Below are positions 52,319 to 61,392 of a stretch of DNA of 64,000 nt, one piece after another. Within the stretch, counting starts at the first letter, position 1, and every line of letters begins with the position of its first letter. This DNA comes from Pyrobaculum neutrophilum V24Sta (lineage in GTDB: Archaea > Thermoproteota > Thermoprotei > Thermoproteales > Thermoproteaceae). The position numbers were made by a program, and so were the translations under genes. The notes under the pieces were generated by a model. That model searched no databases. It was not told the DNA's origin and saw only the letters and a program-made list of their open reading frames with translations. The stretch is from the NCBI RefSeq assembly GCF_000019805.1, contig NC_010525.1, forward strand, positions 682,001 to 746,000, read 5' to 3'.

Positions 52319-53067
52319 GGTTCCAGGTCTACCTCAAACGGCGGGGGAAGTGGCGTAGCTACCTCAACGCGGTGGAGCGCGTAGGCGCCCCCTACGTCCT
52401 GGAGGTAGGCCACCTAGACACCTCAAGGTCGCCCCTCGCGGCGGCGCTGGAGCTAGAGGAGGCGGCGCCGGAGGCCCTCGTACTGCCGTGGATAGGCGTC
52501 GCGGAGCTGGAGTGGTACATACTCCTCGCAGACGCCCTCGGCGTTAGAAGGCTCGTGCTCCCCCCGCCCCCGACTCTGCAGGAGATCGAGGCCTACTACA
52601 GAGCCGCCGTAGAGTACGGCATAGAGGTAAACTGGATCTACGGCGTGCCCCCCATGGCCAGGATAAAAGACGTCGAGGCGGTTGCCCGGGCGCTGAGGCC
52701 AACAGCGGCGAGGATAGTGTACGACCCTGTCAAGGCGAGGGGGACCAAGGAGATATACACAACCGTGGTGGCCCTAAGCGGCTACATCAGGGAGATATAT
52801 CTCTCAAACAGAAGGGGGGAGAGGGGGCCCCGGCTCCCGCCCTTCGACCCAATAGGCAGAATAAACTACGTAGAGCTACTCCAGGCTCTACAGCTGATAC
52901 AGTGGGAGGGGAGAGCCACGATTAGGCAGTCGCCTCAGTTCGTAAACGAGCTGGAGCTCCAGCTCAGGCTGGGCTCCGAGGTGTTGGAGACGGCGAAAAA
53001 CGCCGGCGTTTCTAAGAAAGTACAGAGGCGGATCTCGGCAGTAATAGACGAGCTTGTATCACAGTAA
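52315..53067 (+). CDS. putative TIM-barrel protein (sugar isomerase/AP endonuclease-like)
   Basis: A 250-residue protein whose alternating strands and helices fit a TIM barrel like that of xylose-isomerase-type epimerases and endonuclease IV. Helpful segments are YVLEVGHLDTSRSPLAAALEL, RIVYDPVKARGTKEIY and EIYLSNRRGERGPRLPPFDPIGRINY, where a metal-site-like region would fall. Metal-binding residues are not confidently identifiable. It is co-translated with Nep1 (overlap of four bases). Function is not assigned. Confidence 0.72.
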   Translation: MRFQVYLKRRGKWRSYLNAVERVGAPYVLEVGHLDTSRSPLAAALELEEAAPEALVLPWIGVAELEWYILLADALGVRRLVLPPPPTLQEIEAYYRAAVEYGIEVNWIYGVPPMARIKDVEAVARALRPTAARIVYDPVKARGTKEIYTTVVALSGYIREIYLSNRRGERGPRLPPFDPIGRINYVELLQALQLIQWEGRATIRQSPQFVNELELQLRLGSEVLETAKNAGVSKKVQRRISAVIDELVSQ

Positions 53068-53692
53068 AAAATATAAACAACAATGATTTTTACTTTCATG
53101 GGAGGCAAAGCACTAATAATTGCGGTATTGGCGCTGGTCATATTTACACAAGCAACTAGGGTGGTTATAGGGTATGAGGACCCCTCGTCGTTGACAGATC
53201 TACAGGCGTTGAACAAAACAGGGGATATAAAGATGCTCAAACACATAAAAGAGATCAGGGCGGTCGTGGTAAACGTACCTGATCACAAGGTGGGGGTGCT
53301 TAAAGATAAGCTAAAGGGCGTAAGGTACGTTGAGGAGGACAAGATAGCTTGGGCAACAGGCTTTGCTGACTACGCAGATGTGCAGTGGAATATCAAGATG
53401 GTCAATGCCCCCCTTGTGTGGGATACGTACTTTGTGACAATACGTGACGCCGCGTTTGGCTACGGCGTAACTGTCGCCGTGTTAGACACCGGCATAGACT
53501 ACGCGCACCCCGAGCTATACGGGAAGGTCGTTTATTGTATAAACACGGTGGGGATCAGTTTGTACAAAGGCACAAAGCTAAAGAACTGTGCAGATAGAAA
53601 CGGCCACGGGACACATGTAGCTGGCATAATCGCCGCCTCGCTGGATAACGTAGGAGTGGCTGGCGTTGCGCCGAAGGTAAGGCTGATAGCTA

Positions 53693-55189
53693 TGACCCCC
53701 TCCCCGCCCTAGAGGGCGGGGGCCGCACTGTGGGGGTCTCGGCCGTTGCCCCTCTTCGGGGTTAATCCGTTCGACGTGGGGTAGTACGCCTCTATCTTTT
53801 TCGGCGCCGGCGTTTTAAAGCCCAGGTTTGCGGCGATGTTTCTCGCGGCGTTTATATCGGCGTTCAGAGCGACGTTGAACCTCTTGCAGACGTAGAGGCC
53901 GCGGTGGACTCTGCCGTTTTCATGTATTTCGCCGCAGATGGAGCACGTCTTAGACGTGCTGTGTTCGTCGGCGGCGTACAGCTTTATCCCGTACTCCGCC
54001 AATACTTCTGTTAATCTCTGTACAAGTTTTTTGTAGCCCCAGACGTTAACCACATACTCGTTCTGCTGATCGTGGGCTATATCCTCGGGGTAGCCGACAT
54101 AGACCTCAGAGACTCCCGATTCCCAGAGCACCTCGGCGAGCCCCCTCACGGCGGTGTTGCGGTAGTGCCTCAGCCTCTCCCTCATCCTCCAGAGAGCCCT
54201 CAGATATCTCCTATGCCAGCTCTGCCATGGGAGCCCTAGGTTCCTCCTCACGTCTCTCACGCCCTGGTAAAGGGCCTTCTGCCTCTTCCACCAGAAGTAC
54301 TCCGCCTTCAGCGGAGTCCCCTTGATGAGGATAGCCCTATCGCTACCTTCAATCACCGCGGCGAAGAGGTTGTTTATGCCGATGTCGATAAAAGCTTTCT
54401 TATCGCCCTTGGGTTGCTTTATCTGTATTCTGTCGTACGTCCCCCTCACATATCCCTTGGGGTTTCCGGCTGGGGGCTGTGCGCCGACCTCTACGGTGAG
54501 GTAGGCGAACCATCTGCCGCGCTCGTATACGATCTCCAGTCTGCCCTGCTTCCCGCTCCACTTTATCCTCCCGGCGTATCTTACGCGCATGCCGAAGTCC
54601 TTGAGGACGATGTAGCCCTCTCCGCCGTTTACCGGCTCTACATAGTACCGGTCGCTCCTCACGACGAGGCGCTTAACCCTCCTCCCAAGGAGTCTGTCCT
54701 TCCAGTAGCCGGGAGGAGAGACCTTCTTCACATGCGGCGGTAGCTCGCCGGCGTTCAGCTTGGCCAGGAGGGCGAAGAAGCCCAGCCACGCCTCGTTGTT
54801 TTTGTTGAGGATCTGCTGGAGGGCGGCCGGCGCAAGAATACGCCTATACCTGTTGTATATCTCGTTATACGTGCCCCTTAGGTCTACGCCCTGCTTTGCG
54901 AAGAACTGCCGCCTCCTTAGGTAGTTCACCTCGTTCCAGGCCTTGGCCGCTGTATTCGCCAGGCGGTGTAGTTTCCTCTCCTGCGGAGTCGTGGGGAGAA
55001 GGCGCAGGCGGACCGTCCGCGTGGGGGGCATTTGGGCGGGGTGTCCCCCCGCCGGGGCCATCTTGCGCTTGAGTTCGCCCCCCGCGCGGCGTCCGCCCCT
55101 CCCTCTCCTTTCCTCGGCCCTCTTCACCAGCTCAGCCATGAAAAATATGGCTTAAATTCACCCCGCCCTGAAGAGCGGGGCTTTCGGTT
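53693..55189 (-). mobile_element. TnpB-only IS200/IS605-family element
   Basis: A 1,497-bp element carrying only tnpB. Reading on the tnpB strand, TTAC precedes the left end AACCGAAAGCCCCGC, a hairpin (CCCCGC..GCGGGG) lies at 55161-55180, and the right end has a hairpin CCCCCGCCC-TCTA-GGGCGGGG overlapping the tnpB stop, then finishes GGTCA at 53693. No target duplication and no inverted terminal repeats, as expected for single-strand transposition. The TTAC flank is shared with the 42-bp relic at 31089. Without TnpA it can only move with help. The right-end hairpin and the tnpB 3' end are where the omega RNA of TnpB is normally encoded. Confidence 0.85.
53709..55139 (-). CDS. tnpB: TnpB, RNA-guided nuclease of an IS605-type element
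   Basis: TnpB is an omega-RNA-guided DNA nuclease that helps the element persist. The 476 residues show TVRLRLLPTTPQERKLHRLANT near the N-terminus (first ~38 residues are an extra basic stretch; MPPTRTVRLRL could be the start), RuvC-I DIGINNLFAAV, a RuvC-II segment YVGYPEDIAHD where the usual Glu is displaced, the zinc ribbon and RuvC-III ADINAARNIAANLG. The ribbon is CSICG ... CKRFN: the fourth cysteine is Phe. That loss and the displaced Glu cast doubt on cleavage activity. Codon use is slightly less biased than host genes. Confidence 0.9.
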   Translation of the reverse strand: MAELVKRAEERRGRGGRRAGGELKRKMAPAGGHPAQMPPTRTVRLRLLPTTPQERKLHRLANTAAKAWNEVNYLRRRQFFAKQGVDLRGTYNEIYNRYRRILAPAALQQILNKNNEAWLGFFALLAKLNAGELPPHVKKVSPPGYWKDRLLGRRVKRLVVRSDRYYVEPVNGGEGYIVLKDFGMRVRYAGRIKWSGKQGRLEIVYERGRWFAYLTVEVGAQPPAGNPKGYVRGTYDRIQIKQPKGDKKAFIDIGINNLFAAVIEGSDRAILIKGTPLKAEYFWWKRQKALYQGVRDVRRNLGLPWQSWHRRYLRALWRMRERLRHYRNTAVRGLAEVLWESGVSEVYVGYPEDIAHDQQNEYVVNVWGYKKLVQRLTEVLAEYGIKLYAADEHSTSKTCSICGEIHENGRVHRGLYVCKRFNVALNADINAARNIAANLGFKTPAPKKIEAYYPTSNGLTPKRGNGRDPHSAAPAL

Positions 55190-55417
55190 GTAACTGGCGT
55201 CGTGGCGTTGATACAGGCGGTTAGGGCGGCGTACGGCCTTAGGCCTCTGACGCCGGGCGAGGTGTACCAAGTGTTGACCTCCACCGCCAGGGACATAGGC
55301 CCGCCCGGCTTCGACGTCTACAGCGGCTACGGGCTTGTCGACGCGTATGCGGCTGTCGCCGCCGCGTTGAAGATCCAGTAACCATAAATCTTTTTATATA
55401 GACTCGGGGCGTCCTCC

Positions 55418-56665
55418 ATGCCAACGTGGACTGAGTATATATTCCAGAGGAAGTTGGGGCGTGCGCCGTCTCCTGGCGACGTGGTGGAGGTTGTGCCAGA
55501 CCTCGTGGGGTTCCACGATCTGACGGGGTACCACGTGTTGGAGGTGCTGGAGAGCATGGGCAAGGTGGAGGTTTTTGACAAGGGGAGGGTGGTGGTGGCG
55601 TTTGACCACCTGTCTCCTCCGCCGACGCAGAGAGCCGCCGAGATTATGGTCTACATAAGGAAGCACGTCAAAGCGCTGGGTCTTCCCAACTTCTACGACG
55701 TGGGAGGCGGCATCCTTCACCAGATAATCCTGGAGAAGTACGCGATGCCTGAGTACGTGATATTCGCCGCGGATTCGCACACAAACACGGCGGGGGCGGT
55801 GGGGGCCTTCGCCCACGGCATGGGGGCCACCGACATAGCGGCCGCCTTGAAGCTCGGCAGAACTTGGGTGGTGGTGCCGGCGCCGTTTAGGGTAGACGTG
55901 AGGGGGGAGTTTCCGCCGGGGGTCATGGGGAAGGACGTGGCCCTCCACCTCCTTAAGCAGTTCGGGGCGGAGGGCTTCAACGGCTACTCGGTGGAGGTCT
56001 TCGTCGAAAGGCCCAAGGCCTTCCCGATGGACGACAGAGCCACCGTTGCCAACATGTCTACCGAGATGGGGGCGGACGCCCTGATGTTTATCCCAGACGA
56101 AGTGACGGCCGACTATCTACAGCGCGAGAGAGGGGTCTCCTACAAGCCGCCGAGTTTAGAGCCGGGCAGATACGTGGATAGGTACGAGGTGGAGCTCCAG
56201 AGGTTGGAGCCGCTGGTCGCGGCGCCCTACAGCGTCGACAACGTAAAAGCGGCGAGGGAGGTCGAGGGGGTCGAGGTAGACCAGGTATTCATAGGGTCGT
56301 GCACCAACGGGAGGCTGAGCGACTTTGAGGTAGCCGCCAGAGTTCTAAAGAGGGGCAGGGCGAAGGCCAGGTGTATCGCGATACCCGCGAGCTACGCCGT
56401 GTTTAGACGCGCCATGGAGCTCGGCTACATAGACGTGTTGACGAAGGCCGGTTGCGTTGTAACCTACGGCACATGTGGGCCGTGTCTAGGGGGCCACTTC
56501 GGCGTGGCGGGGCCGGGCGAGGTGGTTGTGACCACGAGCAACCGCAACTTCAAGGGCAGGGTGGGGCACCCGGACTCCAAGGTCTACCTGGCCAACCCTG
56601 CCACGGCCGCCGCCGCCGCTCTCGAGGGCAAGATAGTGGACCCCCGCCCCTACCTAGCCCCTTAG
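55418..56665 (+). CDS. leuC: aconitase-family large subunit (isopropylmalate isomerase/homoaconitase)
   Basis: The 415-residue large subunit of a [4Fe-4S] dehydratase. Cluster ligands are the Cys in [13 protein letters not shown] and the pair in [11 protein letters not shown]; substrate residues appear in [21 protein letters not shown]. It catalyses isomerisation in leucine synthesis, or the homocitrate to homoisocitrate step of the aminoadipate lysine route; the nearby homocitrate/isopropylmalate synthase is compatible with either. The small subunit is not in the window. TATA box TTTTTATATAG lies about 22 bases before ATG 55418. The 3' end overlaps argF by 12 bases. Confidence 0.93.
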   Translation: MPTWTEYIFQRKLGRAPSPGDVVEVVPDLVGFHDLTGYHVLEVLESMGKVEVFDKGRVVVAFDHLSPPPTQRAAEIMVYIRKHVKALGLPNFYDVGGGILHQIILEKYAMPEYVIFAADSHTNTAGAVGAFAHGMGATDIAAALKLGRTWVVVPAPFRVDVRGEFPPGVMGKDVALHLLKQFGAEGFNGYSVEVFVERPKAFPMDDRATVANMSTEMGADALMFIPDEVTADYLQRERGVSYKPPSLEPGRYVDRYEVELQRLEPLVAAPYSVDNVKAAREVEGVEVDQVFIGSCTNGRLSDFEVAARVLKRGRAKARCIAIPASYAVFRRAMELGYIDVLTKAGCVVTYGTCGPCLGGHFGVAGPGEVVVTTSNRNFKGRVGHPDSKVYLANPATAAAAALEGKIVDPRPYLAP

Positions 56666-57574
56666 GAGGTAGGCGAAAACGGCCTTGGCGGTGTGCATCC
56701 TATTTTCGGCTTGATCCCACACGGCCGACTGAGGGCCGTCGATTACGTCGTCTGTCACCTCCTCCCCCCGGTGGGCTGGGAGGCAGTGGAGGAAGACCGC
56801 CCTCGGGCCCGCCAGCTCCATCACCGTTCTGTTTACCTGATACGGTTTGAGGAGCCGTCTCCTCTCCTCCGCCTCTTTTTCAAAGCCCATGGAGACCCAG
56901 ACGTCTGTATAGACGCCGTCTACCCCCGCCACCTCTTCGATGGACTCGGCGAAGTAGATGCGGCCGCCGGTCGTAGACAGATCTTGGGAGAGCTCGTCTA
57001 TTATCTTGGTGTTCCACAGCGGCCGCGGCCCGATCAGCCTAACCTCCCAGCCGAGCTTGGCGCCGATTACCGCCAGGCTGGTCGCCACGTTGTTTGAGAC
57101 ATCTCCCACGAAGGCGATTTTCAGACCCCGGAGTCTACCCGCCCTCTCCCAGAGGGTTAGGGCGTCCGCCAGCGCTTGAAGCGGGTGGTGTTTGTCGGAA
57201 AGGGCGTTTATCACAGGTATGGAGCTGTACCTCGCCATCTCCTCAAGGGTCTCATGCCTGTACACCCTCGCCGCCACCGCGGCGGCGTACCTAGAGACGA
57301 CTCTCATGGTGTCCGCGACCGTCTCCCCCCGCCCCAGCTGTAGCTCGTTCGGCGTGACGTAGACCGCCTGCATCCCCAGCTGAGCCGCCGCGGCGGCAAG
57401 CGAAAGCCTGGTCCTGGTGCTTGGCTTCTCGAAGTAGAGAAGCACTATCCTGCCGGCGAAGGTTTGGACGTAGCCGCCGCCCCCGTAGTTCTGCGTCTTG
57501 AAGTCCCGGGAAAGCAGGAGCATCTGCTCCACCTCGTGCGGTCTATACTCAAGCAACGTGAGCAGATGTCTCAT
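56654..57574 (-). CDS. argF: ornithine carbamoyltransferase
   Basis: Transfers carbamoyl phosphate to ornithine to give citrulline in arginine synthesis. The 306 residues carry the carbamoyl-phosphate motif KPSTRTRLS, the domain link [14 protein letters not shown], and the ornithine-specific [15 protein letters not shown]. Length is normal. A TATA-like CTTTATAACG lies about 22-25 bases before ATG 57574. Arginine and lysine routes share carrier-protein chemistry in this group, which makes the neighbourhood with the synthase at 57.7 kb natural. Confidence 0.97.
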   Translation of the reverse strand: MRHLLTLLEYRPHEVEQMLLLSRDFKTQNYGGGGYVQTFAGRIVLLYFEKPSTRTRLSLAAAAAQLGMQAVYVTPNELQLGRGETVADTMRVVSRYAAAVAARVYRHETLEEMARYSSIPVINALSDKHHPLQALADALTLWERAGRLRGLKIAFVGDVSNNVATSLAVIGAKLGWEVRLIGPRPLWNTKIIDELSQDLSTTGGRIYFAESIEEVAGVDGVYTDVWVSMGFEKEAEERRRLLKPYQVNRTVMELAGPRAVFLHCLPAHRGEEVTDDVIDGPQSAVWDQAENRMHTAKAVFAYLLRG

Positions 57575-57664
57575 ACGGCAGGTTTTACACCACGTTATAA
57601 AGTTTCGCCGGGTGGGAGACGTCCCTAAAAGGAGGGCACCGGCGAGTGCGTCGCGACTACGGCC

Positions 57665-59085
57665 TTATTGTGACAGAGGCGCGTTGGTGGGCAACTCCTT
57701 GAGCACTAGGCTCGTGAGGGTGGAGTGGACTCCCTTCACCTCTCTTATGCTTTCGATTACTTGGTTTAGCTCCTCCGTGTTTTCGGCCACCACCTTCACG
57801 ATTATGTCGTAGTCTCCCGTGACCTCCGCCACAGACACGACGTTTTTTATCGCTGCGACTCTACGGGCTACGGAGGTTGTGTAGACGTTGTTGGCTACCT
57901 TAAGCCACACGTAGGCCTCGATGTGCCTATTTACCCTCGCCCTATATGCCGTGTTGGTGATCTTCTCCAGTATCTCCAGAAGGTCGTCGTCTCTGAGCCT
58001 CCTCGCGTTTATACGCTTTACCTCCTCCACAAGCTTATCCACCACCTCGGGCGGCACCGAGATGCCCATGCGCTCGAGTCTGTACTGTATGGCCCTCCTC
58101 CCGCTGTATTTATCCAGAGAGAAGTCCCGGGTTCTGCCGACCACCTCCGGCGGTATGGGCTCATACGTCTCCGGGTTGGCGATTACGCCGGCTTGGTGGA
58201 CACCTGCCTTGTGCGTGAAGACGTTTTCGCCGACTATGGGGAAAGTCGGCATGATGGTTATGCCGCTGGCCGCCTCCACCATGGCGGTTATCTCGGGGAG
58301 CTTCTCAAGTTTGATCAACTTCACGCCCTTGTGGTAGTAGTAGGCGGCTGCGAAGGCCTGTAGCGGGGTGATCCCAGCCCTCTCCCCAAGGCCGTTTACG
58401 GTGGTGTGAACCACGTCGGCCCCTCCTTCTACAGCCGCCAAGCTGTTGGCCACGGCCATCCCGAAGTCGTTGTGGGCGTGGATGTCCAGCTTCACCCCCG
58501 GCACAGCCGCCTTTATCTTCGCGAAGACCTCCCTGGCGCGATCCGGCGTGAAGACGCCGACGGTATCCGCTATGCTCACCCGGTCGGCGCCTGCTTGGTA
58601 GGCGGTCTTGACAACCTCGACTAGGTAGTCGAGGTCGGCCCGCGAGGCGTCTTCGGCTGTGAACCTCACGGACACACCGTGGGATTTCACCAGCGACACC
58701 ATCTCCGCGATTATCTGGAGGGCCTCCTCCCTGGACTTCTTGTGCTTGTACTTGAGATGTATATCACTAACGCCGTAGAACACGGCGACGCGGTCCGGCT
58801 CAAGAGAGGCGGCCGTCTCCAGGTCCTGCTTTACGGCTCTGCTGTGTACCACGATGTCGCTCTTAATCTCGCCCTGCTTCTTAAGGCCGACGATCTTCTT
58901 AATCGCGGACTTTATATCGGGGGCGACGTTGGGATCCCCAACCTCCACCATGCCGACGCCGATGTCGGACAGAGCCTTCGCGATTCTAACACGCCACTCC
59001 TCGGAGAACACGACGCCGGGCGTCTGCTCGCCTTCTCTAAGGGTTGAGTCGAGGATTATCGGGTGGCCTCTTTCCCCGAACGCAT
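57665..59085 (-). CDS. homocitrate/2-isopropylmalate synthase with C-terminal RAM domain
   Basis: An acyl-transferase of the DRE-TIM type: DSTLREGEQTPGVVFS (metal/base), RFTAEDASR, HAHNDFGMAVANSLAA and NGLGERAGITPL; the last segment favours homocitrate synthase. Residues from about 390 on form a separate AsnC/Lrp-like RAM domain (YVWLKVANNVYTTSVARRV, VAEVTGDYDIIVKVVAE), probably an allosteric amino-acid sensor. The frame opens at TTG 59134, upstream of the TATA box (TTATATAC, about 59103-59110). No usual start lies in frame before the catalytic motif. ATG 59085 lies at the right distance but one frame off; a -1 shift at TCG GGG joins it to give MRSGERGHPIILDSTLREGE. Coordinates start at that ATG. 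Confidence 0.88.
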
Positions 59086-59124
59086 GCCTCCCGCAACAGA
59101 CCCGTATATAAGCTTTTAGGCGAC

Positions 59125-60930
59125 GTGGAGACAAAGCTTATTTCTCCACATCTCCACACAGCCGTGCGCCTCTTCTGGTGCGAAGAGCTGAATCTTCCGG
59201 TGCTGGACCCCAGGGCGGCCGCGGATAGATGCGGGAGCTTCACGCCTGTATACATCACGGAGCCGGCGGACCCAAGGCCGGCTTTCCCGCAGGATATCGA
59301 ATCGATAAGGCGGGCTGTCGCGTATGAGCTGGGGGACGAGGGGCTTGGGGCTGCGCTGATACCGAGTGACGAGGTTGTGTTGTTGAACAAGATCCCCGGC
59401 TACGCAGATCAGGCAGACGAGGTCGTGGTGAGGGGGAGGGTGGTGGGGCATAGGTTCTACGACGTCTTAGAGCGCCGGTGGAGGTTCAGGCCGCTGTACG
59501 AGGCGGTCTCCACGATCTTGAAGGAGAGGCGGGGCTACTGGGCCGTAGTGGATATGTCCGAGCTACCGGAGGGCTACGACATACATCCGGAGAGGGTGGT
59601 GGAGGGCAACCTCCCCACGGAGAAGTATAGACACGTGGCTATTTCCACAAGAGACGGCAGAGTGCACGGGGTCGCCAAGCTGTTTCGGGGCCGCCGGCTA
59701 CATGTGGTGAAGTCGTGGAGGGCCCGCCCCCCGTTGCCGCCCGGCAGACCGTCCAGCTTAAGAGAGGCCGCTGAGCTAAACAGGGTACATATAGAAAGGC
59801 TGGCGGAGGAGGCCGTCCGCTTCGTCCGAGAGGTGGCTGAGAGGTACGGGAAGCCCGTGGTGGTGTCTTACTCAGGCGGCAAAGACAGCCTAGTGGCTCT
59901 TGACGTAGTGGCGAAAAGCGGCGTGAAGTTCAGCGTGTTTTTCAACGACACGGGGCTGGAGCCGCCGGAGACCTATGAAAACATAAAGAAGATCGAGGAG
60001 CGCTACGGCGTAGAGGTGGTCGTGGGGTCCGCCGGCGATAGGTTCTGGAAGGCTATAAAGCTCTTCGGGCCGCCGGCCAGGGACTACAGGTGGTGTTGTA
60101 AGGTCATAAAGCTGGGCCCCACCACGGAGGCCCTCAAGAGCCGGTTTCCCCAGGGCTACGTCAGCATCGTGGGCCAGAGAGGCGCCGAGTCGTTCCAGAG
60201 AGCTAAAACGCCTAGGGTATCGCGGAGCAAGTGGGTGGCCGGCTCCATAGTGGCGGCGCCTCTGCAGAGCTGGACAGCGCTTGAGGTGTGGCTCTACATC
60301 GTCCTCAACGGCCTCCCCTACAACCGCGCCTACGAGCGCGGCTTCGACAGACTCGGTTGCGTCGTGTGTCCAGCCAACGAGCTGGCGGAGCTGGACATGG
60401 TGGCCTCCAGCTACCCTGAGATATACAGCAGGATGGAGGTGGAGCTCAAGAGCCGCTTCTCCGACGAGGAGGTGAAGATGGGCTTGTGGAGGTGGCGCGG
60501 CAAGATACCCGGGGACATGGCCAGATGGGTCAAGAGGGAGAGGGGGGCCGAGCTACCAGTTAGGGTGAAAAAGACCGAAGGCGGCGTGGCGGTGGAGATG
60601 GACGCCGAGCCCGACCCACACACCCTGCCGGAGCTTCTGAAGATGCTGGACAAGGCCGCCGGCAGGAAGAGCCCAGTGAAGGTGGAGGGGGGAGGAGGCC
60701 TCTGGAGGATCTCGGCACAGGACCCCCGGCTTGCGCTGGACGCCGCCGCCCTCGTGGTGCGGGCCGCCATATGCGGCGACTGCGACCTATGCGTCCACTG
60801 GTGCCCCACGGGGGCGCTGAGGAGGACAGGCCCGGGGAGGAGGTTCGAGGTAGACGAGAAGAGGTGCGTCGGGTGCCTCCTCTGTAGCTCCGCGTGCCCC
60901 GCCGCCCAGTACCTAGTTTACAGGGCATGA
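59125..60930 (+). CDS. PAPS-reductase-like PP-loop protein fused to a 2[4Fe-4S] ferredoxin
   Basis: A 601-residue multidomain protein. An N-terminal ~190-residue archaeal domain with a PUA-like part precedes a PP-loop ATPase/adenylyl-sulfate reductase domain (VVVSYSGGKDSLVALDVV at about residue 250; DYRWCCKVIKLGP; SWTALEVWLYI; FDRLGCVVCPANE). The C-terminus has a ferredoxin domain with CGDCDLCVHWCP and CVGCLLCSSACP. It likely reduces activated sulfate or transfers sulfur using electrons from the clusters; a tRNA- or cofactor-thiolating role is the alternative. GTG 59125 is 18 bases from the TATA box shared with the divergent synthase gene. It overlaps archaemetzincin by four bases. Confidence 0.88.
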   Translation: METKLISPHLHTAVRLFWCEELNLPVLDPRAAADRCGSFTPVYITEPADPRPAFPQDIESIRRAVAYELGDEGLGAALIPSDEVVLLNKIPGYADQADEVVVRGRVVGHRFYDVLERRWRFRPLYEAVSTILKERRGYWAVVDMSELPEGYDIHPERVVEGNLPTEKYRHVAISTRDGRVHGVAKLFRGRRLHVVKSWRARPPLPPGRPSSLREAAELNRVHIERLAEEAVRFVREVAERYGKPVVVSYSGGKDSLVALDVVAKSGVKFSVFFNDTGLEPPETYENIKKIEERYGVEVVVGSAGDRFWKAIKLFGPPARDYRWCCKVIKLGPTTEALKSRFPQGYVSIVGQRGAESFQRAKTPRVSRSKWVAGSIVAAPLQSWTALEVWLYIVLNGLPYNRAYERGFDRLGCVVCPANELAELDMVASSYPEIYSRMEVELKSRFSDEEVKMGLWRWRGKIPGDMARWVKRERGAELPVRVKKTEGGVAVEMDAEPDPHTLPELLKMLDKAAGRKSPVKVEGGGGLWRISAQDPRLALDAAALVVRAAICGDCDLCVHWCPTGALRRTGPGRRFEVDEKRCVGCLLCSSACPAAQYLVYRA

Positions 60931-61385
60931 AGCCCCGCCTCTACATATACGCGCCGTCCCACATAAGGCCCGTGGATGTGCCCGAGTTCGCCGCCGTCTG
61001 GGAAACGGCCGAGGTGGAGATAGAGGAGTTCCTAGACAGGTCAAGGGGCCAGTGTAGAGCAGACGAGGCCGTTAAGAAGCTGGCGCAGAGGGGCCAGAAA
61101 CCCGCGGTGTACGTCCTAGACTGCGACGGCTACTACCCCGGCTTCAACTACGTGTTTGGGCTAGCGGCTCCTGAGCTGAAGACGGCCGTGGTCTTCACGG
61201 CGAGGTTGCGCCCAGCCCTCTTCGAGAGCAGGCTGGCTAAGGAAATAACCCACGAGGCCGGCCACCTCTACGGTCTCGGCCACTGCGTCAACCCCCGTTG
61301 CGTCATGTACTTCAACAGCATATACGACACCGACGCGAAGGGGGTGCACTTCTGCGAGACCTGCAGGAGAAAACTCCGGGGCTAG
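60927..61385 (+). CDS. amzA: archaemetzincin, zinc metalloprotease
   Basis: A small 152-residue protease of the metzincin clan. The extended zinc motif is HEAGHLYGLGH (HExxHxxGxxH), immediately followed by C and the second zinc-type site CVNPRCVMYFNS ... HFCETC, the archaemetzincin hallmark with a structural zinc. A Met turn is present (VMYF). No signal peptide, so it works in the cytoplasm; its natural substrate is unknown. Start ATG overlaps the preceding stop codon. Confidence 0.95.
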   Translation: MKPRLYIYAPSHIRPVDVPEFAAVWETAEVEIEEFLDRSRGQCRADEAVKKLAQRGQKPAVYVLDCDGYYPGFNYVFGLAAPELKTAVVFTARLRPALFESRLAKEITHEAGHLYGLGHCVNPRCVMYFNSIYDTDAKGVHFCETCRRKLRG

Positions 61386-61392
61386 GGAGGCG

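Larger units (their letters stand above)
53098..55381 (+). pseudogene. subtilisin-like serine protease, interrupted by a TnpB element
   Basis: The N-terminal piece (53098-53692) encodes a signal peptide (ALIIAVLALVIFTQA), an I9-like propeptide and the start of the catalytic domain, with the Asp of VAVLDTGIDYAHPE and the His of GHGTHVAGIIAA; it breaks off at VRLIA. The C-terminal piece (55190-55381) resumes at VTGVVALIQA, which normally follows the catalytic GTSMAxPH, and ends YSGYGLVDAYAAVAAALKIQ. The roughly 120 residues between, including the oxyanion Asn and the catalytic Ser, are missing, and the two pieces are in different frames if rejoined. So this protease is dead. The promoter remains: TATA AAATATAAAC lies 25 bases before ATG 53098. 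Confidence 0.88.
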
